From contig JAFRZH010000013.1 in NCBI GenBank assembly GCA_017442645.1, forward strand, positions 31,929-95,928: a stretch of 64,000 bases of DNA. The letters run 5' to 3'. The first letter of the stretch is position 1. Each line of letters starts with the position of its first letter. A program made the position numbers and the translations under genes. The stretch comes from a bacterium (GTDB taxonomy: Bacteria; Patescibacteria; JAEDAM01; Absconditabacterales; Absconditicoccaceae). This document shows positions 53,299 through 64,000 of the stretch, one piece after another. Below the pieces are notes generated by a model. That model had not been told where the DNA came from. It searched no databases and saw nothing but the letters and a program-made list of their open reading frames with translations.

Positions 53299-56200
53299 AT
53301 GAATCGTAGCGTCTTTATGATGAATAAAAAACAGTATTCAAATACTAAAATATGATATATTAAAACATCAAAAAAAAGAAAAATAGGAAAAATTTGTCTC
53401 ATTTTTTTGATAACTATTTTTGTAGTATGAATTGTTACAGTTGCAGTTTGGTTAAAAGTCAATGTGTTTGAATGATTACCTGATGTAACACAAGTAAAAG
53501 ATATGCAATTTCAACAAGCTACTATTATTACCGATAGAAATGGAGTGGAACTTTATAAACTCTTTGAAGAAAATAGAGAATATGTGGATATTGATCAAAT
53601 CAATACTAACATGATTAATGCACTCGTTGCCATTGAAGATCAAAGGTATTGGGAACATGAAGGGTTAGATCCATGGGGAATTTTAAGAGCTGCAATCAAA
53701 AGAACTTGATGAGCATCAACTCTTCCTCAACAATTAATGACAAATGTTTTCAATCTAAAAAGAGACATGTCTGGTTTAGAATACGGAACATTAGCTTATT
53801 ATGAAGAAAGTGTTAAATATAAATTACGTCAGATTGTACTTTCAAAGAGACTTAATACGGTTCTTTCAAATCAGATTAAAGAAGAACATCCATCTTTCTC
53901 AAATGAAGAAATAAAAAAGGAAATGAAAAGAAAAATTCTTGAAATGTATTTAAATTATATAGAACTAGGAAATAATGCATTTTGAATTGAAGCGGCAGCA
54001 AAAACATATTTTGGAAAATCTGCCAAAGATTTGACGGTATTAGAATCTTCTATTTTAGCATCTTTACCTAAAAGTCCTACGAAATATAATCCTTTAAAAG
54101 AATCTGGAAGAAAAAGTGTTCTTTGATATTTTTCTGTAACAGATAGTACAGGGAAAGAATATCCCTATGAAGGAAAAATAAAAACAGATTCTGAACAAGA
54201 AATCAAAAAATTTAAAGAAATTTTTAGTGGTTCTGATCTTTCCAATAAGAAAAATTCTAATGCTTTGTTAGATTTTTTGAAGGGAGTCTCTAGTTTTACG
54301 ATTACTTCTGATGGTAAACAATATTCGGTTAAATATATTAATGGAAGGAAAGATGTAGTTCTTGGAAGGATGTTTGAAGATGGATATATTACCCAAGAAG
54401 AATTAAAAAAAGCCTTCATTGAAGGTTTTGATTGTGAGTTTCGTACTTCTACTTTTCAGATAAAAGCACCTCATTTTGTATTCCGAATTAAATCTCTTTT
54501 AGAAAAAAAATATTGATCCGATGCTTCAACAAAAGGGTTAATTGTAAAGACAACTCTGGATTATACTATACAAGAACAAGCAGAGGCAACTTTAAGAGAA
54601 AATGGAAGAGAACTTTATACCAACTGAGCTACAAATAGCGCAATGCTTTATCTTGATACTGTCAATGGAGATGTGCTTGCATATGTTTGATCATTGGATT
54701 ATTTTAATGATGATATTGATGGACAAGTTGATATGATTAGGACTAAGAGACAATCGTGATCATCCATAAAACCTTTGTTATATGCTTTATGATTTATGAA
54801 GCTTCCTCTTACTATTGATACTCCTATTTATGATCTCCCCTTTAATGTTGGAAGCAAAACTCCCCATAATGCAGATGGAAAATATGAGGGATTATTACCT
54901 TTAAAAATGGCACTTGGGCATAGTAGAAATATACCATCTGTAAAAATGTTTCTTGCTTTAGGTGGAGAACCTATTGTAAAACCTTTTTATCAATCATTAG
55001 GACTTGCCAATGTTCTCGATACAGAATCTTATGGATATTCATTATCTCTTGGAGCGGCTGAAGTCCCTATGTTAGAATTAGCAAGTGCATATTCTCATTT
55101 GAGTACAAAAACACCTGGAGAAATTGATCCTATTTTATCTATTAGTAGTCATGATGGATCTCTTCTTTATCAAAAAGAAGTGGTAAAAAAAGAAGCAAAA
55201 ATTCCTGCATGAGTAAGGTATTTAATTTGGAATATTCTTTCTGATCCTCAAAATAGATTAGTTTGATGGATAGGAAAGTTTAACGTTGCAGGTTTAAAAT
55301 ATGCTTTAAAAACCTGAACTTCCAATATGGTGACTGGAGGAGTTTCTCGTCCAAGAGATGGTTGGGTTGCGGCTTATATGCCAGAGAAATTAGTCCTTAT
55401 GCGAGCAGGAAATGCAGATGCGTCTCCAATGCTTGCCAATGCATATGGAGGAACGATTCATGCTGAACCTTTAAAAAAATTTTTGAAATGGCTATTGGAT
55501 AACCATTATATCTCAAATGTTGATATGAAAGAAGAAGAAATTTCTAAGGTTGTTATTTCGAAACTTACGGGAAAAACTGTAAATGGAAATATTCCTTGAG
55601 AACTTGGGGTTTCTACTATGGGATATATTAATTCTATGCCTGGAGAATCTGAAGAGAATATTGAAGAAATATCTTATGATGCTTCGTGTATTGGAACTGT
55701 AAGTCCAAGATCTGATGTTTCAGATGTTTGGAAATGATATCTTGTACAAAATTTAACTTCTTTTATGCCAAATCAAGATGATATTACAAGTATTATAAAA
55801 TATTTTGAAGAATCTGCTAAGAAAGAAGGAGAATGGAAAAGTGTCATTCTATCACCATTAAAAGTTTTAACAGAAACTCCAGCTGGGTATTGTGAAGGGA
55901 AAGAGCCTATTTTAGATGAAAATATAAGTATTTCATTTCTTAGTCCTGTAGAATCTCAAAATATTTCAGCTCAATCAAATCTTCTCGTAAATATTAAAAG
56001 TGATGCATTTCTAGAGTTTTATAAAATTTATCTTGATGAAAATCAAATTACTGAATATACTTATCCCTCTTTGCAATCGGAAGATCTTGTAGATATTATA
56101 CTTAATCTTTCTGGAACAACAGAAGGATCTCATACTCTTAGATTTGAAGCGTTTAGTATTAAATGAGGAATGAATTCTGCCAGTATTCATATTCAATTTA

Positions 56201-56460
56201 AAAATTCTGATAAAACACCTCCTTACTGGGTAAAAGATAAATCAAAAATTGTCTATAAAAATGGAGAATATACAGCTTCACTCTTATTTGCTGATGAACT
56301 TTCATCAGTTTTAGGATGAAGAATTGATATTAATGGAGAAATGTATACAGGATTTTATGGAAAATTAGTAAATTTCTCTACATCAAATCCTCGTATCCAT
56401 GTAATTGTGCAAGATGCTTTTGGAAACATGCTAGAACAAGATATTGATCTGTCTAAATAG
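53299..56460 (+). CDS. Class A penicillin-binding protein (PBP1A/1C-like)
   Basis: A 1053-aa bifunctional wall polymerase. After a TM helix (about 32-50) comes the GT51 glycosyltransferase domain with VAIEDQRYWEHEGLD (catalytic Glu), RTGGASTLPQQL and LNYIELGNNAFG. The transpeptidase domain has SSIK (Ser488-Lys491), HSRN and KTGTSN (671-676, whose Gly is a TGA codon). Residues from about 880 are two Ig-like domains as in PBP1C. A 60-residue insertion between GT and TP parts is unusual. The enzyme sits in the inner membrane facing out. About 20 TGA-Gly codons. Preceded by about 210 bases of A/T-rich upstream sequence. Confidence 0.93.
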
Positions 56461-56462
56461 AA

Positions 56463-56486
56463 AAAAAGAGAGTTCTCTCTCTTTTT
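56463..56486. terminator. Bidirectional intrinsic terminator
   Basis: AAAAAGAGAG and its complement flank a short loop between the convergent PBP gene and the 56485-56964 gene. Runs of A and T on both sides serve both strands. Confidence 0.75.
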
Positions 56487-56964
56487 ATTTTTTACAATTT
56501 TCACGGGATTTGAATCAGATTTTTTTTGTTTTTTCTTGTAAAAGTAAGGTATTGATATCCATTCTTGTAGGAGAGGCATTGCAAATTTCATCAATTGTTA
56601 ATAATAATAATCCTTTTATCCCTTGAATCATTGTAATCATTTTATAACGATTACTTTCAATTTTTTTCTTAATTATTATTTGATCCTCTTTAGAAAAATG
56701 ACTTTTATTGTAAAAATATTTAAGTTGATTGTTGACATGTTGTTTCAAGGAACTGATCTCTAATTCTTCAATATTCTTACAATTTTCTTTATTGAGATAA
56801 AGAAGATATTTTTTTAAAAAAGAAAGGTTCTTTTGAATATTTTGGAGTTTATAGGTGTGAAAATATTTCAAAGATTCTTTAATTTCGTTTTTAAGATATT
56901 TTGCTATACTGAGTCTGTTACAAGTTTTGAGAATCTTTTCATAAATTATTTCTTTTTGGTTCAT
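56485..56964 (-). CDS. Hypothetical helical protein
   Basis: A 159-aa basic protein, Lys/Ile/Asn-rich and almost wholly helical (for example KNEIKESLKYFHTYKLQNIQ). A near-hydrophobic stretch, TMIQGIKGLLLLTIDEI, lies at about 115-131. The only TGA-Gly is close to the C-terminus. No family recognised. It lies 24 bases after the FtsE-like ATPase on the same strand, so it may be its partner, perhaps standing where ftsX would be expected, but it is not a membrane protein like FtsX. Confidence 0.6.
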
Positions 56965-56988
56965 TTTATGAAATACAAAAGACTAAAA

Positions 56989-57660
56989 TTACATTTGAAA
57001 AATATTAACCTTTGCTTTACTTTTGATATAGTTAAGTAAATGAATATCATGGGTAATTAAAATAACCGTATTCCCGTTTCTATTACAATCAATAAAAATA
57101 TCTCCAATTTCCTGAGTATATTCCCAATCTAAATTACCTGTAGGTTCATCAGCAATGATAAAGTCAGGATTGTGAATCAATGCTCTTGCAATAGCAACTT
57201 TTTGTTTTTCTCCTCCTGAAATATTTTCTCCAGAAACATTAAGATCCCCTTCAAGTTTTAATTTTTCAACAATGTTTTGTAATTTAGTCTTCATCATGGT
57301 TTCACTATAACCATTGAGTCTTAAAGGATAGAGAATATTATCTTTTATAGATAAACTTGAAATTAATCTATTATCCTGAAAAATGACTCAGATTTTTTTT
57401 CTATAATTTTGAATATCATTTTCTGAAAGGGTTGCCAAATCATCCATTCTATAATAAACACTCCTTTTGCTAGGTCTAATCTCTCCAATTAAAAATTTTG
57501 CAAGGGTTGATTTTCCTACTCAAGATTTTCCTACAATAATAGTAAAATCTCAAGGGAAAATATCAAAATTTAATTTTTTAAATAGAGGTTTTGTTTGTCT
57601 AGGGTATCACCATGTTAAGTCTTTGATAGTGATAAGAGGAATTCTTTCTTTAACCATCAT
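56989..57660 (-). CDS. FtsE/LolD-like ABC ATPase
   Basis: A 223-aa ATP-binding protein of the FtsE/LolD/MacB type. Walker A is IIVGKSGVGKSTL (one Gly TGA), Q-loop VIFQDNRLI, signature NISGGEKQKVAIARAL, Walker B FIIADEPTGNLD and H-loop LITHD. The EPTGNLD form is characteristic of this subfamily. It should work with an FtsX- or LolCE-like permease, but none is adjacent. Two overlapping ATG codons (57660 and 57657); the first is used. It may function in division (as FtsE) or lipoprotein handling. Confidence 0.85.
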
Positions 57661-57768
57661 TTTCTAGTAAAATAAATTACTTAATTATAGAATCTTTTTT
57701 TCAAAAAATCAAAAAAAATCTGAATATTATCTCTTATTTTACTTGACTTTTTATGGTTCTTTTTAAAA

Positions 57769-57796
57769 AAATAAAAAAACTCCCAAAAGGAGTTTT
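57769..57796 (-). terminator. Intrinsic terminator of gpmI
   Basis: AAAACTCC pairs with GGAGTTTT across CAAAA. On the minus strand a U run follows, 18 bases after the gpmI stop. Confidence 0.8.
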
Positions 57797-57813
57797 CTGA
57801 TTTGTTTTATAAG

Positions 57814-59349
57814 TTATTTTTTAATCAATGAGTTTCCTGTCATTTCTTCTGGTTTTGTAATTCCGAATAAATCCAAAACCGTAGGTGCAAAATCATAAAG
57901 CGCTCCTGTTTCTTGGATATTTGACTGCACTTCTCCCTGAGAAAGATATCGACAAGGAACAAGATTGGTTGTATGAGAAGTAATAGGATTTTCTACGGTT
58001 CCCATGTCTTCGCAATTTCCATGATCAGCAGTGAGAAGAATATCAATATCTTCTTTTTCACTTAGTTCAATCAATTCCTTTGAGATAGCATCAAGTTTCT
58101 CTACGGCGTGAATAATCGCTTTTCATACTCCAGTATGACCTACCATGTCTCCATTTGCGAAATTGATGATAAAAAAATCATAATTCTGAACTTCTTTTTT
58201 GAAAGTATCCATAATCTCTTGAGCGGACATTTCAGGATCGAGATCGTAGGTAGCTACTTTATGAGAAGGAATGAGAATATTTTTCTGTCCATCATAGACG
58301 ATTTCCTTTTCAGCATTGAAAAATTTTGTTACATGAGCAAATTTTTCGGTTTCTGCAAGATGAAGCTGTCTGATTTCGTTTTTTGCTAAAACTTCAGAAA
58401 GCGTATTTTCAATGGATTTCTCCGGTAAAAAGGTATCTCCTTCGTATTCTTTGAAATATTTTGTCATCGTCACAAGATATAAGTTAGGAAGACTCTTTAC
58501 TGTAAAATTTGGATCCCATTTTTCGTAAGAATCAGCATTTTCTTTCTTTTTTGAGACCATTAAGGCTTGAGTCAACTGTCTTGCTCTATCCGTCCTGAAA
58601 TTGAGAAAGAAAACAACATCATCAGATTCAATTCCTTCTCCCTCCACAAAACTAATTGGAGGCAAAAATTCGTCCGTTTTCCCTTCTTCATAGCATTTTT
58701 GGATATATTCACTTGGAGAAAGGCTGGTCTGTGTTTGATTTAAAACAATTTCATCATAGGATTTTTGGATTCTCTCTCGGTTATTATCTCTATCCATTGC
58801 AAAATATCTTCCTCCTAAACTAGAAATTTTCACATTAGGATATTGTGTTAAAGTGCTTTCCAAATCTTGCATCAATGCATAGGCAGACTGAGGTGGCAAA
58901 TCTCTTCCATCTCAAAAAAGATGAAGAAAAGTCTGAGTTTCTTGGGGAATAATCTTGAGAATTTCTGTGAGATGATTTCCACTCGCGTGTACTCCTCACG
59001 GACCAAATAACGTCAAAATATGAAGTTTTCATCCATATTTTTGTAAGTGTTCCATCCCCTTTTGGAAAGCAGGTAAGGTCTCAAATTCATGATTTTTAAA
59101 ATAATCATCGATAGCAACAAGAGACTGTTTGATAATTCTTCATGTCCCGAGAGTCATATGTCAGACTTCACTATTTCCCATTTGTCCTTCTGGAAGTCCA
59201 ACAGAACCAGAACTTGCATCAATTTTTGCATGAGGCTGAGAAAATAAAGCATGAATCGTATCTGCATTCGCGAGAGAAATAGCGTTATTCTCCGGAGTAA
59301 TTTCATTGATTCCAAATCCATCAAAAACAATTAGTGCAACTTTTTTCAT
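57814..59349 (-). CDS. gpmI: Phosphoglycerate mutase, cofactor-independent
   Basis: A 511-aa metal-dependent enzyme interconverting 3- and 2-phosphoglycerate in glycolysis. VALIVFDGFG (first metal Asp), GQMGNSEVGH with the catalytic Ser60 (the second Gly is a TGA codon), HLFGDGRD, FFLNFRTDRARQ and LLTADHGNCEDM (His/Asp metal ligands) are all intact. Length is normal. The start is ATG 59349 directly before the first strand; a TTG precedes it. It is the only glycolytic gene in the window. A GTCAGAC word sits at 59160-59166. Confidence 0.95.
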
Positions 59350-59530
59350 CAATTTTAGGTAAGAATAAAGATATTTCTATTATAAGAGAAAAAAAACTTT
59401 TTTCAAGGACGAAATTGTGACGAAATTCTGAGGGAAAATCGTGAGAATAATATATTAAGAATCGCAATATCTATAATTAGAGATTGATTTTTATTGAAAA
59501 TAAAAAAAATTCCATCAAAGGAATTTCTGG

Positions 59531-59604
59531 AGGTACCTGTGGGATTCGAACCCACGAACCGAGGTTTTGCAGACCTGTACAATAGACCACTCTGTCAAGG
59601 TACC
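59531..59604 (-). tRNA. tRNA-Cys (anticodon GCA)
   Basis: A 74-base tRNA. Acceptor arms GGTACCT/AGGTACC pair perfectly, the discriminator is U as in tRNA-Cys, the anticodon loop CTGCAAA gives GCA, and the T-arm is GTGGGTTCGAATCCCAC. In code 25 UGA is not read by this tRNA but by a tRNA-Gly(UCA), which is not in the window. Confidence 0.93.
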
Positions 59605-59787
59605 ATTCATTCTCATTTAAGAATATAGGAATACTCCTAGAGAAATCAAGAGAAAAATGAAATAAAGGAAATAAGAAAAATATCCATGATAGTAAATTAA
59701 ATTGAGTATTTATTAGAGTATAATTTGGAATTTGATTTTTAATTTCATTTACATAAAAAGAGAAAGATTTATTTCTCTGTGCGTACT

Positions 59788-61176
59788 ATGATTCCGATTC
59801 ATTTGCTCCATGCTTATCAACTTGAGAATTATCAAATAACGAGATTTCTTCATTTTGCTTATACGCATTTACTTTTTCGAATCAAAGGTTCTCAAAGACA
59901 GAAACTTGATCGAACGAAGAAAGCAATTTTGCTCTTTCTTGTAGCAAATGGACTTTTCATAGGAATTCAGATTTTTTCTTTTCTTTTTTGGGGAATCTCT
60001 TGGCAGTTTTTCACCATCCTTTGAGGAAGTTTAATAGTTTCTCCTTTCTTTTTCGTTCTCGCTTCTGGACTTATTTTTCCTTTTGAACGATTGATGAAAT
60101 GGCAATTAATTTACAGAGCAAAAAAAAGAGTAAAAGCCTGTTCGAAAACAAAAATTATCGGAATAACGGGGAGTTATGGGAAAACTTCTGTGAAAGAATT
60201 TTTAACCGCACTGCTCAAAGATTCGTTTGAAGTAATTTCTCCGATAGGAACTCATAACACATTACTTGGAATCTCCAAATTTATCCTCCAAAATCTTAAA
60301 CCTTCAACAGAAATAATGATTGTGGAAATGGGAGCGTATGTTCCAGGAGATATTCAAGCTTTATGTGAAATTACTCCTCCGTATTTAGCGATCTTAACAG
60401 GGATTACTCTCCAACATTTAGAGAGATTTGGATCACTGGAAAATATTATCAAAACAAAGTTCGAAATTACGCAAAATCTTCAAGAAGGCGATACCTTGTT
60501 TCTCGATGGAGAAAATGAAAACATTCAGACTTGAATTTCTCTTTTTTGTCAGGACGTTCCGTACGAGATCCAAGAAATTAAAAATCTTCCGGTGCGTTAT
60601 TTTCCTGATTTTCAAGGGATCTCATTCCAATTTCAAGGAGCAGAATATCATACAAGGCTTTTAGGAAAACATAGTGCTAAAAATCTGAGCCTTGCTCTCG
60701 CGGTAGCCTTAAAACTCTGAATCGATCCTTCAGAACTTCAAAAAAGAGTGGAACAGTTGCCCTTCGTCAATCATAGATTAGAACTTCTTTACAATGAACA
60801 TACGGGAGTGTATGTTTTGGATGATTCGTTCAATGGAAATATTGAAGGAGTGAAAACAACGGTGGATTTACTCAAAAATACTCCTTTTCAGGGGAAAAGA
60901 ATTTATCTCACACCAGGACTTGTGGAACTCTGAGAAAAATCAGAAGAGATCCATTTTCAAATGGGGAAATTCCTTGCAGATGCTGTTGATCTCGTTCTTC
61001 TCATCAAAAATCCTTGAACCCTCAAAATTCAAGAAGGACTTCTTTCAAAAGGGTTCGAGATTTCCAAGATTACAATGTTTGAAACTTCGACAGAAGCTCA
61101 TCAAAAAGTAGGAACTTTTGCACAGAAAGGAGATTTGATTATTTTTCAAAATGATCTCACAGATAATTATTTTTAG
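59788..61176 (+). CDS. murF: MurF-like UDP-MurNAc-pentapeptide ligase with N-terminal membrane helices
   Basis: A 462-aa Mur ligase. Residues 1-105 contain two TM segments (about 42-60 and 75-92), an addition to the usual soluble enzyme. Then IIGITGSYGKTSVKEF (ATP loop, about 123-138), VEMGAYVPGDI and ILTGITLQHLERFGS are the MurF pattern, followed by HSAKNLSLALAVAL and a DDSFNGN motif (family: DxYNANP). It adds D-Ala-D-Ala to the peptide stem. ATG 59788 was chosen over a GTG three codons upstream. The stop overlaps the stop of the convergent gene. TGA-Gly codons occur at several sites. Confidence 0.85.
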
Positions 61177-62519
61177 GAGGATGTATCTTTTTCGGAATTT
61201 TCTAATCAGATTTCTTCATTATTTTCATCAAAATGTTTTAGAAATTTAAAAATATAATGAAGAATAAGGAGATCAATTCCTATGTAGAAGAAGATTAATG
61301 AAAAGAGTAGTTGTCCAGGAATAGATAAACGGAAAAGCAAAATAACATTAATAATGGATGCAAGACAGGTTGCAATAGTCCAATACCAATAATCTTGTTT
61401 ATCTAGAAGTTTATGCCATTTGAAACATTTTAGATAAAATAACATAATTTTACAAAAAAATGTTCGTATAATTAAAGCAGGAAGTACCATTCCGAGATCA
61501 TCAAACCATTCTGACAAAAGAGCAAAATAAATGGAAAAATTAATAACTAATGCCCAAGCAAAGCTTGAAATTTTACTTACAAAATTAATTTTCCTCAAAA
61601 GATAATAATTAATAAGAAAAGATACCACAATCCCTATATAAATAAATCCATTAAAAAGAAAACTTTCTGAGATTAAAGAATAAAAATACTGAAATTCTGC
61701 AATACATAACAAAATAAGATTAGGAATTTCTAAAACATACTTGAATCGATTTGGAATATTGGTAATCCGTTCTTTTACGGAAATTTTTCGTTGAGGAATG
61801 GTAATTTTTTTATTGATTCTCTCTCATGCTAAAATTCTCCTTACAGAGATATTTAAAGAATCCTGTTTGGGAATTTTTAAGTTTTGAGTCAATTTTATCA
61901 CTCAATAACATCCCATCAAAAAAATTAAAGAGAAGAAAAGTCAGATTCATTCATTTGAAAATTGTTGCATTAAAGTAAAAATTACTACAAAAACTCCAAA
62001 GATACAAAATTGATAAGAAAATCTTTTTTCTAGGGGGAACCAAATCGTTAAAATTAAATTTAAAAATCCCAAAATTCCAAATAAAAAAACCACAAACAAA
62101 GAAATCGTATTCCAAGCCACTACAAAAGGATAATGAAACATAATGGTAAGAATAAAAATTCCCATTAAAATATAAGTTCAAACTTCAAAAAGTTTTTTCC
62201 CATCGTCATATGCTACAATAAATGATCAAATCCAAAGAAATAAGTTTAATCCAATTAAAATCAAAAACACTATTTCTTCATCAATATCAAGAAATAACAA
62301 AACTCCAGAAAGACCAATTGTGAGAACTCACCGAATAAGATATAAACTATATTGATTAAAATTTCCTTGAAGACGAATGTTAAAGTGAAGTTTTTGAAAA
62401 TTATAAGATACTGATAAGAGGGCAAAGAGAATAGGAAATAATGAAAAATATCGTAAATCAATAGCAAAAAAGAAAAAACTAAAGATTGCTGAAATTAATA
62501 AAGAAAGAACGATCACCAT
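61173..62519 (-). CDS. Unrecognised polytopic membrane protein
   Basis: A 448-aa protein with about ten TM helices in two blocks, separated by a basic cytoplasmic loop of about 55 residues (VRRILAGERINKKITIPQRK). An acidic tail ends the protein. In-frame TGA codons (for example LIRGVLTIGLSG and GIGLFF) join several shorter open stretches into one. I recognise no transporter or glycosyltransferase motif. It starts nine bases after the next gene upstream (62529), so the two form an operon. The stop overlaps the murF stop tail to tail. Confidence 0.65.
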
Positions 62520-62528
62520 TAGGGTAAT

Positions 62529-63668
62529 TTAAAAAGCAAAAGAGTTTTTCATCAATTCAATAAAAACGATAGCACAAAGAAAACACACGATAAACAAAAT
62601 AATTCTAATAACCTTTCCCTTGAAGATTTTTCTACATCATTCATATAAACAAATAAAAAATCCAATACTTCAAAGAAAAGGTAAGAAAAAGATTCCTGTT
62701 CATGCGTTAAAAGATAATAAAGGTTCAAAAGATAAAATGGAAAAAAATACGATTGCTAAAATGGTAAAATACTCCAAAAGAAGTAAGAACTGATCCACAA
62801 AAAAAGTGATAGATTCAACAGAATTAAAGAGATCGATAAAAAAGAATTTTACATAAATCAATCCTTGTTTCAGAATATTATATGACTGTTCTTTTAAATC
62901 TAATTGTCTTCATAAAACGTTTTTTTCTTCAGATTCAAGGAGATTATTATATTCTTTAATGACATCAATGTGAGTAATTTTACTATTAGGATCAATGACG
63001 GTATCTTTATTTTCTAAATCTTTTAATACATAATTTTCCGACTGAAAAATAAGATTCTCAGCTTGGTCAAGAATGATAGCCATTTTATGAAAATTATTTC
63101 CTAATTTTAATTTCTTTAAATCTATCAAAAATTCATTAAGTTTTCTAATATCCATAACGGGTAAGATTTCTGTTCATATCTCCAAAAGTTCTTCAATACG
63201 TTCAATGTTTTTATCAATAATTTTTACAGCTTTTGTTACATTTTTATCCTCAAATTTTTGAGTTTCTTTCAATTGTTGCTTTTCTTGTTCTTCAAGTTCT
63301 TCTCATTGTTTTTCTTTAACTTTTTGAATCAAAGCAAAAAGTTTTTTTTCTGACAAATTCTCAGGAATAGGATTATTTACAAAATTGATATAATTTAAGG
63401 GGAATCCCATTTCCAAAAAGAGTTCAGCAGTTCAATCCAAATCCTCTTCTTTTAAAAGGAGTTCTACCGTCTTCTGTTGAAATGCCATCTTAAAAATCAT
63501 ATTCCCAAAAGGGACAGATTCGTCTTCGTTTTCTAGGAGAGACACGATAACCACTCCATATTTTTCACAAAAATTTTTCACAAAAAGAAAATCTCCTCCT
63601 CCAATAAGAGTATCTAATTGATGTTGTTGTCACTGAAATTCTTTAATTCCAATAAGGTGAAAATACAT
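62529..63668 (-). CDS. Membrane protein with coiled-coil middle, partner of the 61173 gene
   Basis: About 379 aa. A hydrophobic N-terminal stretch is followed by a soluble region with GGGDFLFVKNFCEKYG, a Glu/Lys/Gln-rich coiled coil (EEQEKQQLKETQKFE), and three C-terminal TM helices. The start is uncertain: ATG 63668 is the first ATG in frame, but the hydrophobic run extends upstream (LLLLLILMYF) with only non-ATG codons before a TAA, so a TTG or ATT start is possible. Several TGA-Gly codons. No family recognised. It is in operon with the polytopic protein downstream. Confidence 0.55.
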
Positions 63669-63719
63669 CAAAATCAAGAGTAATAATAAAAATCAAGAAG
63701 AAATCCTATTCCCTTATAA

Positions 63720-63887
63720 TTAATCATTTTGAAAAAGCAAGTTTTCATCAAAAAATCCCTTTTCTTTTTTTAATCCAAGATTTCGCTGCATTCATGGAAA
63801 GTATCAGAGAAGAATCATAAAACAATAATTTGTCAAATTAAAAACCACCAAACTCCTCCTGTAGAATCAAGAAGGAAGTGCAATCAA
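63720..63887 (-). CDS. Possible small membrane peptide
   Basis: A 55-codon frame from TTG 63887 to TAA 63720 with a hydrophobic middle and a Lys-rich end (LGLKKEKGFFDEN). It uses TGA as Gly and is in the same frame as the next gene, separated by TAA codons. It lacks an ATG at its start. It may be a decayed N-terminal part of the next gene or chance. Apart from this and the inverted repeat, 63669-64000 shows nothing I can name. Confidence 0.25.
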
Positions 63888-63925
63888 TTAAGAATAAAAT
63901 TAGTTACTAATTGTTATTATAAGTA

Positions 63926-63964
63926 TGCATAAATTTTTGATATTTAAGGTCAAAAATTTATGCA
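63926..63964. repeat. Perfect 15-bp inverted repeat
   Basis: TGCATAAATTTTTGA (63926-63940) and its exact complement (63950-63964) flank a nine-base spacer. No strong T run follows on the plus strand, but the minus strand is also A/T-rich. It could be an operator or a terminator for a gene beyond the window. Confidence 0.6.
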
Positions 63965-64000
63965 AAAAATCCTTGAAATTTACTTTACAAAAAAAGGAGA

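Overview
The window is very A+T-rich bacterial DNA. Almost every long gene is interrupted by in-frame TGA codons exactly where its protein family has glycine: the PBP KTG motif, the GNSEVGH motif of phosphoglycerate mutase, and HSGDFK and CTGSQGE of RNase J. TAA and TAG are the only stops. This is genetic code 25 (UGA = Gly), known from the candidate phyla Absconditabacteria (SR1) and Gracilibacteria. All coordinates below are therefore read through TGA. No rRNA, CRISPR array, IS element or phage block was seen. A host-dependent ultra-small bacterium fits the gene content, but the exact lineage is inference.

Layout. 0.2-10 kb: ABC exporter, a large HExxH protein, a YgjP-type peptidase, RNase J, a methyltransferase and small membrane proteins. 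10-14 kb: a membrane-anchored baseplate-J-like protein, an Lgt-like protein and RNase Y. 14-21.6 kb: a surface/peptidoglycan cluster with two paralogous TM-anchored proteins (one with a PKD-repeat stalk), a muramidase-like enzyme and a small overlapping partner. 21.7-29 kb: RNase HI, ComEC, a HAD hydrolase, a DUF805-pilin fusion, a duplicated comEC 5' fragment, MurA and MurB. 29-39 kb: two large acidic unknown proteins (one with peptidoglycan-binding-like motifs), a PlsC-ACP-AMP-ligase fusion paired with a phosphopantetheinyl transferase, a membrane-tethered nucleotide kinase, and ThrRS behind a Thr-rich leader peptide. 39-47.5 kb: a membrane protein, Tmk, a papain-fold-like protein, TruD, a lipoprotein, a UvrB C-terminal-half protein and a HigA-type repressor behind five copies of a 17-bp operator. 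47.5-64 kb: RdgB, a shortened AlaRS, a broken HD gene, ABC ATPases, a GNAT gene under a lysine-riboswitch-like leader, L9, a class A PBP, GpmI, MurF, tRNA-Leu, tRNA-Cys and two multi-TM proteins.

How the genes fit together. MurA, MurB, MurF and the PBP show that the cell makes its own peptidoglycan. The muramidase and peptidoglycan-binding proteins could remodel its own wall or act on a host. The acyltransferase/ligase fusion plus PPTase suggests activation and reuse of acquired fatty acids. ComEC, together with an over-represented AGTC(A/T)GACT word in genes and terminators, hints at sequence-biased DNA uptake. The best leads are the lysine-riboswitch-like leader before a GNAT gene, the threonine leader/hairpin before thrS, the five-operator repressor locus, the lipid-activation pair, and the truncated UvrB and AlaRS. 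All calls were made by eye without database searches.
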